A program made the translations under genes and the position numbers. This document shows, one piece after another, positions 29,288 to 39,046 of a stretch of DNA of 64,000 bases. The stretch is from Inhella inkyongensis (GTDB lineage: Bacteria; Pseudomonadota; Gammaproteobacteria; Burkholderiales; Burkholderiaceae_C). Below the pieces are notes generated by a model. The model searched no databases and was not told where the DNA came from. It worked only from the letters and a program-made list of their open reading frames with translations. The stretch lies in contig NZ_CP040709.1 of the NCBI RefSeq assembly GCF_005952805.1, positions 1,054,001-1,118,000 on the forward strand, given 5' to 3'. Every line of letters starts with the position of its first letter. The first letter of the stretch is position 1.

Positions 29288-30459
29288 AAGAAAGGAGCCC
29301 CCAGTCTGCGCCGCACAGCGGCTCCGCCACCTTGCAGGCCGCCTCTGGGCAGAGCCCAGCCTCTTCGGCAGGCACAAACGGTCCTAAGGACCCTTTGTGT
29401 CCCGCCTCAGCCCCCCGGGGGGGCGCGCTCCTGCTTGGGAGCGGCTCGGCGCAGGAGCGGGATTTCTCTCCCCTCTTGCTGTCCTGGCAGCGCGCGCATG
29501 GGCGCCATGCATTGCCCTGGTCGGGCAGCCGCGACCCTTATCGCATCTGGCTCTCCGAGGTGATGCTGCAGCAGACCCAGGTGGCCACGGTCAAGGCCTA
29601 TTACGCGCGATTTCTGGAGCGCTTTGCCAGCGTGCAGGACTTGGCCGCCGCACCGCTGGACGAGGTATTGGCGCTCTGGGCCGGGCTGGGTTACTACTCA
29701 CGAGCGCGCAATCTGCATGCTTGCGCTCAGGCGGTGGCGGCGCTCGGCGGCTTTCCGCGCCGTGCGGCCGAGCTGGAGCAACTGCCGGGGATCGGCCGCA
29801 GCACGGCGCGGGCCATCGCGGCCTTCTGTTTTGACGAGCGGCTCTCTATCTTGGACGGCAATGTCAAGCGGGTGCTGGCGCGCCTGCTGGCCTTTGAACA
29901 GGACCTGGCCCGCGCGCCCGCGCAGCGCGAGCTGTGGGCGCTGGCCGATGCGCTGGTTCCCGCACAAGCGAGCGACATGCCAGCCTACACGCAGGGCCTG
30001 ATGGATCTGGGTGCAACGCTGTGCACGCCGCGGCAGCCGCGGTGTGGCGAGTGCCCGGTGCAGGCCTTGTGCCAGGCGCAGGCGCAAGGGCGCCAAGCCG
30101 AGTTGCCGCTCAAGAGTCGGCGCCTGGTCAGGGGGCGGCGCGAAAACTGGTGGTTGATGCTGCAGCGCGAGCACGACGGTGCGGTGTGGCTGCAGCAGCG
30201 CCCCGATACTGGCGTCTGGGCCGGCTTGTGGAGCCTGCCCTTGTTCGAGTCCGAGGCCGAGCTGCTTTCGCAATTTCCGCCGCAGGCCCTCGAACCCTTG
30301 CCGCGCATTGACCATGCGCTGACTCATTTCGATTGGGTGCTGCACCCGCGCCGCCTGCTGTGGGCGGCCGCGCCCAGCCCCCTGCCCGAGGGCCGCTGGG
30401 TGGCCCCCGATGAATGGGCCGCCTTTGGCATGCCCGCGCCTTTGAAGAAGATGCTTTGA
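29284..30459 (+). CDS. mutY: A/G-specific adenine glycosylase with a repeat-encoded N-terminal extension
   Basis: MutY removes adenine opposite 8-oxoguanine. The catalytic core starts at about residue 62 (LLLSWQRAHGRHALPW), with LSEVMLQQTQV, the helix-hairpin-helix LPGIGRSTARAI, catalytic Asp in ILDGNVKRVLAR, and the [4Fe-4S] motif CTPRQPRCGECPVQALC (CX6CX2CX5C); a NUDIX-like C-domain follows. The ATG overlaps the mutM stop, but residues about 5-58 are translated from the dispersed repeat at 29295-29460, which stays open in this frame. No ATG lies between; a TTG near 29391 or 29480 could be an internal start. Confidence 0.93.
   Translation: MKERSPQSAPHSGSATLQAASGQSPASSAGTNGPKDPLCPASAPRGGALLLGSGSAQERDFSPLLLSWQRAHGRHALPWSGSRDPYRIWLSEVMLQQTQVATVKAYYARFLERFASVQDLAAAPLDEVLALWAGLGYYSRARNLHACAQAVAALGGFPRRAAELEQLPGIGRSTARAIAAFCFDERLSILDGNVKRVLARLLAFEQDLARAPAQRELWALADALVPAQASDMPAYTQGLMDLGATLCTPRQPRCGECPVQALCQAQAQGRQAELPLKSRRLVRGRRENWWLMLQREHDGAVWLQQRPDTGVWAGLWSLPLFESEAELLSQFPPQALEPLPRIDHALTHFDWVLHPRRLLWAAAPSPLPEGRWVAPDEWAAFGMPAPLKKML
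29295..29460 (+). repeat. Dispersed structured repeat, copy 2 (inside the mutY 5' region)
   Basis: Homologous to 14403-14559 (shared blocks GAGCCCCCAGTCT, CGCCACCTTGCAGGCCGC, CCCCCC..GGGGGCGCGCTCC). Its hairpins are CTGGGC-AGA-GCCCAG (29345-29359), CACAAA-C-GGTCC-TAA-GGACC-C-TTTGTG (29373-29399) and GCTCCTGC/GCAGGAGC at the 3' end. The middle hairpin has the same 6-bp, 1x1 mismatch, 5-bp, 3-base-loop plan as copy 1, with different bases. Confidence 0.8.
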
Positions 30460-31967
30460 TGACTGTGCTGCGATTTCTGTTCCCGGCCCTGTTGATGCAA
30501 CCGGTGCTGGCCCAAACCCCGGCCGAGTCGCCTGAGCGCCCGCAGTACCAACCCGCCGCCATCGAGGCCAGCTGGACCCCGCTGCGTCTACCCAGTGGCG
30601 AGCGCACGGCCCTGGCGGGCCTGAGCTATATGGTCGCGGTGAACGAGGACTGGGGCCTGGGCCCGGCGGTCTTCGGCGCGGCGCGGGGCGCCTATGGTGG
30701 CTTTTTCACGGCGGGTGTGCAGGTGCAGCGTCGCTGGGATCTGGGCGGGCCCTTGCACCTGGCCACCAGCCTCTATGTGGGGGCCGGTGGCGGGGTGAGC
30801 TCGCCCCAGGTCAACAGCGGAGGCGGGCTGATGCTGCGCCCCGAGCTCAGCCTGCGCAGCCGCGTGGGTCGAAGCGGCTATGTCGGCCTGGGCTGGAGCC
30901 GCGTGCATTTCCCCAGCGGCACCATCCGCGACAGCCAATTGGCCTTTACCTTGGGCATGGCCAATGACTTCAGTGCTTTTTCGCCCAGCCGCAGCGGCGC
31001 CGTGGGGCGCGGCGGTGAGCGTGAAGGCATGGGCTTTGATGAGATTGCGCTGAGTGCCGGCGTGGAGCGCTTGCGCAGCGGCCATACCCGGACCGGTCAG
31101 CCCCTGAAGCGCGGCGTGGGCCGGGCTGGCGCTGAACTGCGCCAGTACGTGGCGCCCGATTCCTGGTGGGGCCTGGAGGCCAGCGGTGCGGCCAAGGGCG
31201 GGGCCGATGGCTATATGGAGATCCTGGGCAATATCGGCCAGGACTTTGCGCTGGGCAGCGAGAACCTGCGCGCCGGCCTGCAACTCTCGGCGGGCTTGGG
31301 CGGTGGCGGTGCGGTGGATACCGGCAGCGGTTGGCTGCTGCGCGCCGGGCCGACCTTGCGCTGGATCACGCCCTGGGGCCCCTCGGTGCAGCTGCTGGCC
31401 GCGCAGATGAAGGCGCGGGGAGATTACTCGGCACGCCAGTTGCGTCTGTCGCTGGCCATTCCGCTGGATCAGCCGCGCGGCTTGGGGCGGCTGGACGAGC
31501 AAGGCCGGGTGCGCGAGCAGACCTGGGCCTTGAGCCTGCCGCACTTTCCGCGCATGCCTTTCAAGGACGGCAAGCGCGAGGCCATCACGGGTTTGGGCTT
31601 GCAGATGCATCGTGATTTCAACACCCAGTGGTATGGCACGGCGCAGGCCGGCAGTGCAGCCTGGGGCCGGGCCGGTGCGTATTCCTATGGCTTGTTTGGC
31701 CTGGGCTGGAAGACCCAGCCTTTCGCCGGCGGCAGCCTGCGCGCCGGCGTGGAGGCCCTGGTGGGCGCGGCCGGTGGCGGCGGCGTGCAGGTGGGCAGCG
31801 GTGCCGCTGCCCAGGGTGAGGCCTGGTTGCAATGGCAGGGGCTTGGCGCGCAAGAGCGTTGGCGCGCTCGTCTGGGTTTGGGGCGCTGGGCCAGCCGGGG
31901 CGGGGAGTCCACCCCCATGGTGAACCTGAGCCTGGGTTACTCCTTCGGCGTGCTGGGCGCGCGTTGA
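30459..31967 (+). CDS. Putative outer-membrane beta-barrel protein
   Basis: I do not recognise the family. The 502-residue protein has a signal sequence (VLRFLFPALLMQPVLAQ) and a Gly-rich body with many alternating hydrophobic/polar segments (YVGLGWSRVHF, LGMANDFSAF, YGLFGLGWKT) ending in VNLSLGYSFGVLGAR, which resembles barrel strands. Two similar Gly-rich stretches near 100-190 and 300-450 suggest an internal duplication. ATG 30459 overlaps the mutY stop (TGATG). pxpB follows after a few bases, so it may be co-transcribed with mutY and the pxp genes. Confidence 0.65.
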   Translation: MTVLRFLFPALLMQPVLAQTPAESPERPQYQPAAIEASWTPLRLPSGERTALAGLSYMVAVNEDWGLGPAVFGAARGAYGGFFTAGVQVQRRWDLGGPLHLATSLYVGAGGGVSSPQVNSGGGLMLRPELSLRSRVGRSGYVGLGWSRVHFPSGTIRDSQLAFTLGMANDFSAFSPSRSGAVGRGGEREGMGFDEIALSAGVERLRSGHTRTGQPLKRGVGRAGAELRQYVAPDSWWGLEASGAAKGGADGYMEILGNIGQDFALGSENLRAGLQLSAGLGGGGAVDTGSGWLLRAGPTLRWITPWGPSVQLLAAQMKARGDYSARQLRLSLAIPLDQPRGLGRLDEQGRVREQTWALSLPHFPRMPFKDGKREAITGLGLQMHRDFNTQWYGTAQAGSAAWGRAGAYSYGLFGLGWKTQPFAGGSLRAGVEALVGAAGGGGVQVGSGAAAQGEAWLQWQGLGAQERWRARLGLGRWASRGGESTPMVNLSLGYSFGVLGAR

Positions 31968-31972
31968 TCAAG

Positions 31973-32623
31973 ATGCCCCGGTTTCAGCTGCTCGGCGAAG
32001 GCTGCGCGTTGCTGGAATTGGGGCCCGGCGTGGACGCTGATTTCGGGGTCGGGGCGCAACAGCGGCTGTTGGCCTTGGCCGAGCAGTTGCGCAGTCAGGG
32101 TCTTTGGCTGGAGGTGGTGCCCGGGCGGCACAACCTCGGTTTGCAGTTCGATCCGCTGCGCCACGCCGGCGCTGAGGTGCTGGCGCGCTTGCAGCAGGCC
32201 TGGGCGCTTTGCCCGACGCCAGCGGCCATGGGGGCGCGTGAACTGCAGATCCCGGTCCATTACGGCGGCGATGCCGGGCCGGATCTGGCCGAGGCCGCCG
32301 CGCATTGCGGCTTGAGCGTGGCGGCGTTTGTCGATCAGCACAGCGCGCCGACCTATGAGGTGGCCTTCTTGGGCTTCCAGCCGGGCTTTGCCTATCTGGA
32401 AGGGCTGCCGCAGCAGCTGCACTGTCCGCGCCGTGCCGAGCCGCGCCTGCGGGTGCCGGCGGGTTCGCTGGGCATTGGCGGGGCGCAGACCGGCATCTAT
32501 CCCGCCGCCAGTCCTGGCGGCTGGCAGTTGATCGGCCGCACCGATCTGCGACTCTTCGATCCGCAGCGCCAGCCGGCCTGTCTGTTGCAGCCGGGTGATC
32601 GCATCCGCTTTGTGCCGCAATGA
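31973..32623 (+). CDS. pxpB: 5-oxoprolinase subunit PxpB (KipI-like)
   Basis: PxpB works with PxpC and PxpA to open 5-oxoproline to glutamate using ATP. The 216-residue protein has the KipI-family core: VPGRHNLGLQFDP near 45, FLGFQPGFAYLEGLP near 140, and PRAEPRLRVPAGSLGIGG near 158 followed by TGIYPAASPGGW. ATG 31973 suits the family; a TTG at 31964 overlapping the previous stop is an alternative. It overlaps pxpC by ATGA. Confidence 0.93.
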   Translation: MPRFQLLGEGCALLELGPGVDADFGVGAQQRLLALAEQLRSQGLWLEVVPGRHNLGLQFDPLRHAGAEVLARLQQAWALCPTPAAMGARELQIPVHYGGDAGPDLAEAAAHCGLSVAAFVDQHSAPTYEVAFLGFQPGFAYLEGLPQQLHCPRRAEPRLRVPAGSLGIGGAQTGIYPAASPGGWQLIGRTDLRLFDPQRQPACLLQPGDRIRFVPQ

Positions 32624-33549
32624 GCGTCGTGATCGAGCGCGCTGCGGCGCTGACCACGGTCCAGGATCTGGGGCGGCAAGGGCTGCGCCACCTCGGGGTG
32701 GCCCGTGCCGGTGCCTGGGATGCCTTTGCCTTGCGGCGCGCCAATGCCCTGTTGGGCAATGCGCCCGGGGCGGCCGGCATTGAACTTGTTGCCGCGCCCC
32801 TGCACCTGCGATTTGAAGTCGACACCTGGTTTGCGCTCTGTGGCGCGGCCTTTGAGCTGCACCTGGACGACCGACCCCTGCGCACCGAATGGCGTTGGCC
32901 GGCGCGCGCGGGTCAGGTCTTGCGGGTGCAGGGGCCCGGCGCATATCAGGGTCGCTGCGGCCTGCTGGCCATGGCGGGCGGCGTGGACTTGCCGGCGCAA
33001 CTGGGCGCGGTGGCCACCGATCTGCGCGCCGGCCTGGGTGGGCTGGAGGGGCGGGCGTTGCGCGCTGGTGATCGCCTGCCCCTGGGCGCTGCCCGAGCGC
33101 TGCAGGGCGTGCGGGGTCTGAGTCCTGCGGCCTGGACGCCCGAGCTGCGGGTGCTGCCGGGTCTCGAGTTTGAGCAACTTTGCGAGCCGCAGGCACTGCT
33201 GGCGCAGGAATGGACCTTGAACCCGCAGAGCGATCGCATGGGCGCGCGCTTGATGGGCGAGACCCTGGCCCTGCGCCAGCCGCTGGAGATGGACTCGCAC
33301 GCGGTCTGGCCCGGGCTGATTCAATTGCCGCCCGGAGGCCAGCCCATCGTCTTGCAGGCCGATGCCCAGACCACCGGGGGCTATCCGCGTCTGGGCATGG
33401 TGATCGCGGCCGATCAATGGAAACTGGCCCAGGCCAGACCGGGACAAGGTCTGCGCTTGCGTGCGGTGACGGGCGAGCAGGCCGTGCAGGCCCTGGCGGA
33501 ACGTGAGCGCGAGTTGGAGCAGTGGCAGTGGCGATGCAGATTGAGTTGA
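32620..33549 (+). CDS. pxpC: 5-oxoprolinase subunit PxpC (KipA-like)
   Basis: The 309-residue product is a biotin-dependent-carboxyltransferase-like (AHS2) protein, with ALTTVQDLGRQGLRHLGV at the N-terminus, GAWDAFALRRANALLGN, and later SDRMGARLMGE and GYPRLGMVIAADQWKLAQ. It pairs with PxpB in the ATP-dependent 5-oxoprolinase. It overlaps pxpB by four bases and pxpA by 16. Confidence 0.93.
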   Translation: MSVVIERAAALTTVQDLGRQGLRHLGVARAGAWDAFALRRANALLGNAPGAAGIELVAAPLHLRFEVDTWFALCGAAFELHLDDRPLRTEWRWPARAGQVLRVQGPGAYQGRCGLLAMAGGVDLPAQLGAVATDLRAGLGGLEGRALRAGDRLPLGAARALQGVRGLSPAAWTPELRVLPGLEFEQLCEPQALLAQEWTLNPQSDRMGARLMGETLALRQPLEMDSHAVWPGLIQLPPGGQPIVLQADAQTTGGYPRLGMVIAADQWKLAQARPGQGLRLRAVTGEQAVQALAERERELEQWQWRCRLS

Positions 33550-34238
33550 ATGCCGATGTGGGCGAGGGCGGTGCGGCCGATGCTGAGCTGTTGGCCCTGG
33601 TGCACCGCGCCAACATTGCCTGCGGCTGGCATGCGGGCGACGGCGCCACCCAGCGTGCCGCCCTGGCGGCCTGCCGTACCTATGGAGTGCGGGCCGGCGC
33701 CCACCCCAGCTTTCCGGATCGCGCCGGCTTTGGTCGCCGCGAGATGGCGCGCGCGCCGGCCGATGTTGAGGCCGATCTGATCGTGCAGATCGCCGGCCTG
33801 CAGGCCTTGGCTGCGCAGATGGGACTGCGCATCGAACATGTGAAGCCCCATGGCGCGCTCTACAACCAGGCCGCGCGCGAGCCCGAGCTGGCCGATGCCG
33901 TGGCGCGTGCCGTGCGCCATTGCGGGGCGGACCTGTTGCTGGTCGGCCTGGCCGGCAGCGAGCTGTTGCGAGCGGCGCAGCGCCACGGCCTGCGCAGCCA
34001 GGCCGAGGCCTTTGCCGATCGTGCCTACTTGCCCCATGGCAGTTTGGCGCCGCGCACCCGGCCCGGTGCCCTGCTGCATGGCCCGCAAGCTGTGGCGCAG
34101 GGCTTGGCCCTGGCGCGCGGGGAGCCCATTGCCACGCTGGACGGCAGCCTCTTGACCGTGCAGGCCCAGACCCTGTGCGTGCATGGCGACGATGCGGGGG
34201 CGCTGGATCTGGCGCGGGCCCTGAAAGCTGCGCTTTAA
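33534..34238 (+). CDS. pxpA: 5-oxoprolinase subunit PxpA (LamB/YcsF family)
   Basis: The 234-residue protein opens with IELNADVGEG and ANIACGWHAGD, then GAHPSFPDRAGFGRRE and HVKPHGALYN, all YcsF/PxpA signatures. It completes the 5-oxoproline recycling enzyme with pxpB and pxpC. ATG 33534 precedes the conserved start; GTG 33522 would add four residues. The order B-C-A is a common one. Confidence 0.94.
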   Translation: MQIELNADVGEGGAADAELLALVHRANIACGWHAGDGATQRAALAACRTYGVRAGAHPSFPDRAGFGRREMARAPADVEADLIVQIAGLQALAAQMGLRIEHVKPHGALYNQAAREPELADAVARAVRHCGADLLLVGLAGSELLRAAQRHGLRSQAEAFADRAYLPHGSLAPRTRPGALLHGPQAVAQGLALARGEPIATLDGSLLTVQAQTLCVHGDDAGALDLARALKAAL

Positions 34239-34337
34239 GCCGTTTCAGGCCCTGCCTGCTGCACTGTGTCGCATCCCGCTTGGGCGGGTGAGGGTGCATT
34301 CCTACAGTGGCGCCATCGAGATCTTCAGGAGCCCCTC

Positions 34338-34850
34338 ATGAAATCGCCACTGATGCTTTGTCTGGCCTTGATGGCCGGTACCGCCGCAGCCCAGGAGGCC
34401 AAACCCCACGGCGGCTTCAGCGCCGGCATTGAGATGCGCGAGCAGGCCACATCCAAGGACCTGGGGTTGCCGATCTACCCTGGCGCCCAAGTTCAACGGG
34501 ATACCAAGGATGACAAGGGTGCCGTCACCCTGGGTCTGTGGGGCGGCCTTTTTGGGGTGCATCTGGCCGTGGCCCAGTACCGCAGCAGCGACTCGCTGGA
34601 CGAAGTGGCCGGCTTCTACCGCCGTGCCTTGGCACCCTATGGCAAGGCGCTGGAGTGCCGGGCCGACAACTCGGGCAAGCTGGCGCCCCAGCCCGCGCCC
34701 GGCCAGCTGGGTTGCGAGGATGCCGAGCCCGGACGCGATGGGCTGGTGCTCAAGGTGGGCAGCAAGAAGGATCAGCGGGTGGTGGCCTTCCAAATCAAGG
34801 GCAAGGAGCTGCACTTCCAGTTGGTGCGGCTGACCGCACGAGGCGACTGA
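34338..34850 (+). CDS. Secreted protein of unknown function
   Basis: A 170-residue protein with a clear signal sequence (LMLCLALMAGTAAAQ) and a soluble domain with DLGLPIYPGAQVQRD, LWGGLFGVHLAVAQY and SLDEVAGFYRRALAPYGKAL. Similar YPGA-containing proteins occur in proteobacteria without assigned function. A GGAG ribosome site precedes ATG 34338. It is the last gene of the plus-strand run and converges on the solute-binding-protein gene with 11 bases between. Confidence 0.75.
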   Translation: MKSPLMLCLALMAGTAAAQEAKPHGGFSAGIEMREQATSKDLGLPIYPGAQVQRDTKDDKGAVTLGLWGGLFGVHLAVAQYRSSDSLDEVAGFYRRALAPYGKALECRADNSGKLAPQPAPGQLGCEDAEPGRDGLVLKVGSKKDQRVVAFQIKGKELHFQLVRLTARGD

Positions 34851-34861
34851 ACAGTGATTGA

Positions 34862-35644
34862 TCAACGACCGTAGAACCACTTCTCGTAGATCTTGCGGTC
34901 CAGCCCTTCCTCGCTGATGGCGCGGAAAACCGCATTGACCTCGGCCTCAAGGCCGATCTTGGGAGACTTCTTGGAGAAGGCTACGGCCAGCGCGGTGGTG
35001 TTGAGAACCAGGGTGCCGCCAAACTTGTCCATCACGCCTTGCTTGGCGGCGGCGTAATCGATGGAGGACAGTGAGCCCACCACCCCATCGATGCTGCGCC
35101 CTGCGCCCAGCATGCGCACACCGGTGCTGTAGTCCAGCACCCATTCCTTGCGCATCTCGGGATCGATGTCGTAGCGCGGGTCCACCTTCAGGCCCCGTGG
35201 GGTGCCCAGGCTCAGCTTGCGCAGCTCCTCGTAGCTGCCCACCTCGGCGCCCTTGCGAAAGCGCGCACCGAAAACGAGCGGTGGCTTGAAGGCCTGGCCC
35301 CTGTTGGCATAGCGCGCACGGGCATCACCCCAGGCCATGATGGCAAAGTCGGTCTCGCCGCTCTCCAACTCCTGCTCGACGCGGATATAGGGCGTCAGCG
35401 TGAGATGCACGGTGTGACCGCTGCGCCGCTCGAACTCACGCGCCAGGTCCACCACCACGCCGATCAGCTTCTCTTTGGCCTGCGGGTCCGGGTTGCGCAT
35501 GCCCCAGGGTTCGAACTGGATCACGGCCAGCTTGAACTCGGCGGCGCCAGCTGGCTGGAGGGAGGCCAGTGCCAGTGCCAGTGCCAGTGCCAGGGCCAGG
35601 GCCAGGGCCAGGGCCAGGGCAGATTTAGCGCGCATCCAGCTCAC
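34862..35644 (-). CDS. Periplasmic solute-binding-like protein with an (LA)n signal core
   Basis: A 260-residue protein resembling SBP_bac_3 family proteins: [11 protein letters not shown] at the mature start, [37 protein letters not shown], and a C-terminal [15 protein letters not shown]. No ABC permease or ATPase is nearby, so transport is not demonstrated; it may be a sensor or orphan binding protein. Its signal-peptide core is a run of Leu-Ala pairs encoded by nine hexanucleotide units. It overlaps the rapZ stop by 20 bases; a second ATG at 35635 is possible. Confidence 0.82.
   Translation of the reverse strand: MSWMRAKSALALALALALALALALALASLQPAGAAEFKLAVIQFEPWGMRNPDPQAKEKLIGVVVDLAREFERRSGHTVHLTLTPYIRVEQELESGETDFAIMAWGDARARYANRGQAFKPPLVFGARFRKGAEVGSYEELRKLSLGTPRGLKVDPRYDIDPEMRKEWVLDYSTGVRMLGAGRSIDGVVGSLSSIDYAAAKQGVMDKFGGTLVLNTTALAVAFSKKSPKIGLEAEVNAVFRAISEEGLDRKIYEKWFYGR
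35565..35618. repeat. Nine-unit hexanucleotide microsatellite in a signal-peptide core
   Basis: Four GCCAGT units (35565-35588) are followed by five GCCAGG units (35589-35618). On the coding minus strand they encode Leu-Ala pairs in the hydrophobic core of the signal peptide. Gain or loss of a unit keeps the frame and changes core length by two residues. Confidence 0.95.
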
Positions 35645-36509
35645 GATGGCGCTTCAACACCTGACCACGGTGCGCGAATTGCAGCGTGAGCTGTTCCACC
35701 AGATAGACCGAGCGGTGCTGGCCGCCGGTGCAGCCGATGGCGACGGTGAGATAGCTGCGCTGGTCGGCCGCAAAGGCGGGCAGCCATTGGTCCATGAAGG
35801 CGGCGATCTGGCTGCGCATCAAGCTGACCTCGGGCTGCATATCGAGGTATTGCGCCACCGGCTCGTCGCGACCGGTTAGCGCCCGCAATTCGTGCACGTA
35901 ATAGGGGTTGGGCAGCACGCGCACATCAAACACAAAGTCGGCATCCGAGGGCACGCCGTGCTTGAAGGCGAAGCTCTCGAACACCAGGGTCAGCGAGCCG
36001 CCGCGCACACTCACAAGGTCTCGCACCCAGCCGCGCAGCTGGGCCGGGCGCAGCAGGCTGGTGTCGATCACCGTGCTTTCGACGCGCAGCGCGGCCAGCA
36101 GCTCGCGTTCGATCTCGATGGCGTCCAGCAGCAGGCGCGAATCGTCGGCGGCGCCATGGGCGCGCTCCTCGGCACTGACGTCGCGCAGCGGATGCGGGCG
36201 GCGCGTCTCGCTGAAGCGGCGCAGCAGGGCCTCGGTATTGGCGTCGAGAAAAATCGAGCGCACCGCATGGCCTTCGCTGCGCAGTTGCTTGATCAGGGGC
36301 AGCAAGTGCGGCAGCGAGCCCTTGGAGCGCACGTCCACGGCAATCGCCACCCGGCGCGGCTCGCGCTGCTCTTCCAGGGCCAGGAAGTTCATCAGCAGCT
36401 CGGGCGGCAGGTTGTCGATGCAGAAGAAGCCGGCGTCTTCCAGCGCGTGCATGGCAATGGACTTGCCGCCGCCGCTCATGCCGGTGACCAGCACCAGTTC
36501 GTGGTTCAT
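35625..36509 (-). CDS. rapZ: RNase adapter protein RapZ (YvcJ family P-loop ATPase)
   Basis: RapZ-family proteins bind nucleotides through a Walker A loop ([11 protein letters not shown] near residue 8) and, in enterics, direct RNase E to the GlmZ small RNA; in other bacteria they sense UDP-GlcNAc-type metabolites. Further motifs are [26 protein letters not shown] and the C-terminal [14 protein letters not shown]. At 294 residues the length is standard. The ATG overlaps the recN stop. Confidence 0.93.
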   Translation of the reverse strand: MNHELVLVTGMSGGGKSIAMHALEDAGFFCIDNLPPELLMNFLALEEQREPRRVAIAVDVRSKGSLPHLLPLIKQLRSEGHAVRSIFLDANTEALLRRFSETRRPHPLRDVSAEERAHGAADDSRLLLDAIEIERELLAALRVESTVIDTSLLRPAQLRGWVRDLVSVRGGSLTLVFESFAFKHGVPSDADFVFDVRVLPNPYYVHELRALTGRDEPVAQYLDMQPEVSLMRSQIAAFMDQWLPAFAADQRSYLTVAIGCTGGQHRSVYLVEQLTLQFAHRGQVLKRHRELDAR

Positions 36510-38158
36510 CGTGCCGCCCCTTCCAACAGTTCCTGCGCATGGGCCAGGCCGGCCTCGCTGCGCGTGGCGCCGCCCAGCATGCGCGCGATCTCCTGCACGC
36601 GATCTTCGCCGCGAACCGGGCGCACCTGGGAAGTCACGCCGACGGCCGAGCTGGCCTTGCTGACCACCCAGTGGGCATCGGCGCAGGCCGCTACCTGCGG
36701 CAGATGGGTGACAGCCAGCACCTGGCGTTCGCGCCCCAGTTGTTGCATCAGGCGGCCCACGGTCTCGGCCACGGCGCCACCCACGCCGGCGTCGATCTCG
36801 TCAAAGATCAGGGTCGGCGCGCCGGCCTTTTCAGCGCGCGCGGTGCACACCGCAATGGCCAGCGCGATGCGCGAGAGCTCGCCACCCGAGGCCACTTTGG
36901 CCAGTGGCCGTGGCGTGGCGCTGGCGTGGCCGGCCACCAGCAGTTCGGCGGACTCCAGGCCGAAGCTTTGCGGCTGCTCCTGTGCCAGCAGCTCGATCTC
37001 CAGCCGTCCGCCCGCCATGCCCAGCTGCTGCATGGCCTGCGTGACCAGCTTGGCGAGCTTGGGTGCCTGCGCGCGGCGCAGCTTGCTGGCGGCGGTGGCC
37101 ACGCGGTCGAAGTCCTTGCGCGCGGCGTCCACCTGGGCCTGCAAGGCGGCCAGATCGCTCTGCGCATCCAGGGCCGCCAGTTCCTGCCGCCACTGGGCTT
37201 GCAGGGCGGGCAGCTCAGCCGGTGGGCGGCGATAGCGCCGCGCCAACTGCATCCAGCTGGAAAGGCGCTCGTCCAGCTGACCCAGGCGATCGGGGTCAGG
37301 CTCGGCCCCGCGCAGATAGGCGCGCAAGGTGTGGGCGGCATCGTCCAGCTGGGCTTGTGCACCTTCCAGCGCGTCCAGGGCCGACTGCAAATCGGCGTCA
37401 AACGCCACCACCTCGCGCAGGGCTTGGGCGGCAGCGTGCAAGCGGGTCTCGGCGCTGTCCTCGGATTCGCTGACGGCGCCCAGCGCCAGCTGGCTGGCGT
37501 CGATCAAGGCCTGGGCATGAGCGAGGCGTTGGTGCTCGGCGTTCAGTTCTTCCCACTCGTGCTCGCCAGGCGCCAGCTTGCCAACCTCGTCGAGCTGCCA
37601 TTGCAGGCGTTCGCGCTCGCGTGCCAGGCCATCCTGCTGGGTCTGCGCGGCCTGCAGGGCGATTTGTGCCGCACGCCAGGCCGCGTGGGTACGGGCCAAG
37701 CTGGCACTCTCAACTTCGGCAAAGCCATCCAGCAGGGCGCGCACGCTGGCCGGGCGGGTCAGTTTCTGCCAGGCATGCTGGCCATGGATGTCGATCAGGA
37801 ATTCGCCCACCTCGCCCAACTGCGCCACCGTGGCCGGGCTGCCATTGATCCAGGCGCGGCTCTTGCCCTGGGCGTCGATCACGCGGCGCAGCAGCAGCTC
37901 GTCGCTCGCGAAGCCGGCTTCCTCCAACCAGGCGCGCGCCGGCACGGGGCAATCGAATTCGGCGCTCAACTCGGCGCGCGCACTGCCCTCGCGCACCACA
38001 CCGGCGTCGCCGCGCCCGCCCAGCAGCAGTTGCAGGGCGTCGAGCAGGATGGACTTGCCCGCGCCGGTCTCGCCGGTCAGCGCGGCAAAGCCGGCCTCGA
38101 ATTCAAGTTCCAGGGTCGGGACGATGACGAAGTCCCGCAGGGTCAGGCGACGAAGCAT
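36506..38158 (-). CDS. recN: DNA repair protein RecN
   Basis: RecN is an SMC-like ATPase involved in double-strand-break repair. The 550-residue protein has Walker [15 protein letters not shown] near 31-40, a long coiled coil in the middle rich in Gln/Ala/Arg, the ABC signature [13 protein letters not shown], and Walker [13 protein letters not shown]. It lies beside nadK, which is the usual partner. Confidence 0.95.
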   Translation of the reverse strand: MLRRLTLRDFVIVPTLELEFEAGFAALTGETGAGKSILLDALQLLLGGRGDAGVVREGSARAELSAEFDCPVPARAWLEEAGFASDELLLRRVIDAQGKSRAWINGSPATVAQLGEVGEFLIDIHGQHAWQKLTRPASVRALLDGFAEVESASLARTHAAWRAAQIALQAAQTQQDGLARERERLQWQLDEVGKLAPGEHEWEELNAEHQRLAHAQALIDASQLALGAVSESEDSAETRLHAAAQALREVVAFDADLQSALDALEGAQAQLDDAAHTLRAYLRGAEPDPDRLGQLDERLSSWMQLARRYRRPPAELPALQAQWRQELAALDAQSDLAALQAQVDAARKDFDRVATAASKLRRAQAPKLAKLVTQAMQQLGMAGGRLEIELLAQEQPQSFGLESAELLVAGHASATPRPLAKVASGGELSRIALAIAVCTARAEKAGAPTLIFDEIDAGVGGAVAETVGRLMQQLGRERQVLAVTHLPQVAACADAHWVVSKASSAVGVTSQVRPVRGEDRVQEIARMLGGATRSEAGLAHAQELLEGAAR

Positions 38159-38167
38159 CTCGAAGTC

Positions 38168-39046
38168 TCAGGATCCACCCTCGTACCAGCGGAGCTTGCG
38201 TCTGAGCGTCGCGTAATAGCTCCATCCGGTCGGGTGCAGGAACAGGCTGTGGTGCTGGCTGCGGCGCACGGTCACGCGGTCACCGTGCTGCACATGGGTC
38301 AGGGCCTGCATGTCGAAGTTCACGCTGGCATCGCGGCCGGCCACGATCTCCAGGCTGACCTCGCCGGTGTCGGGCAGCACGATGGGGCGGTTGGACAGCC
38401 CATGCGAGGCAATCGGCACCATCAGCCAGCCCGCGATGGAGGGGTGCAGTAGCGGCCCGCCGGCGCTCAGCGCATAGGCAGTGGAGCCGGTGGGTGAGGC
38501 CACGATCACGCCGTCCGCGCGGATGTTGGCGACGAATTCCTCGCCCACATGGATGCGCAGCTCCACCATGCCGGCGCTGGCGCCGCGGCTCACCACCACA
38601 TCGTTCAGGGCCAGGCCGGAAAAGATGTTCTCGCCCTCGCGCCAGACCGCGCCTTCGAGCATGGAGCGCTGCTCGGTCTCGTAGTCGCCGTCCAGGATGG
38701 GGGTGAGTGCCTCGCGGAACTGCTCGGCCGGGATGTCGGTGATGAAGCCCAAGCGCCCCTGGTTGATGCCTACCAAAGGGATGCCAAACGGCGCCACCTC
38801 GCGGGCAAAGCCCAGCATGGTGCCGTCACCGCCCACCACCACGGCGAGGTCGCATTGCTGGCCGATCTCGTGGGCGTCCAGCACCGGATAGCCGCTCAGA
38901 TCGGCCGAGGCCGCGCTCTGGCGCTCCAGGCTCACGCGCAGGCCCTTGCTGCGCAGGAACTGGCGGATTTGCTCGACGATGGGGCCGCTGGTGGGGGCCT
39001 GATGCTTGGCCACCAGCGCGACATGGGAGAAACGGGGCCCTGACAT
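38168..39046 (-). CDS. nadK: NAD kinase
   Basis: NadK phosphorylates NAD to NADP. The 292-residue protein contains [12 protein letters not shown] (GGDGT motif), [13 protein letters not shown], the [11 protein letters not shown] segment, and [22 protein letters not shown] 39046 gives the standard N-terminus [15 protein letters not shown]; the longer frame from 39109 would overlap the hrcA promoter and start. recN follows nine bases after the stop, and hrcA is divergent. Confidence 0.96.
   Translation of the reverse strand: MSGPRFSHVALVAKHQAPTSGPIVEQIRQFLRSKGLRVSLERQSAASADLSGYPVLDAHEIGQQCDLAVVVGGDGTMLGFAREVAPFGIPLVGINQGRLGFITDIPAEQFREALTPILDGDYETEQRSMLEGAVWREGENIFSGLALNDVVVSRGASAGMVELRIHVGEEFVANIRADGVIVASPTGSTAYALSAGGPLLHPSIAGWLMVPIASHGLSNRPIVLPDTGEVSLEIVAGRDASVNFDMQALTHVQHGDRVTVRRSQHHSLFLHPTGWSYYATLRRKLRWYEGGS

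Noticed and set aside
36539..38452. Plus-strand 637-codon frame opposite recN
   Set aside because: recN on the other strand has all ATPase motifs; this frame has no recognisable domain.
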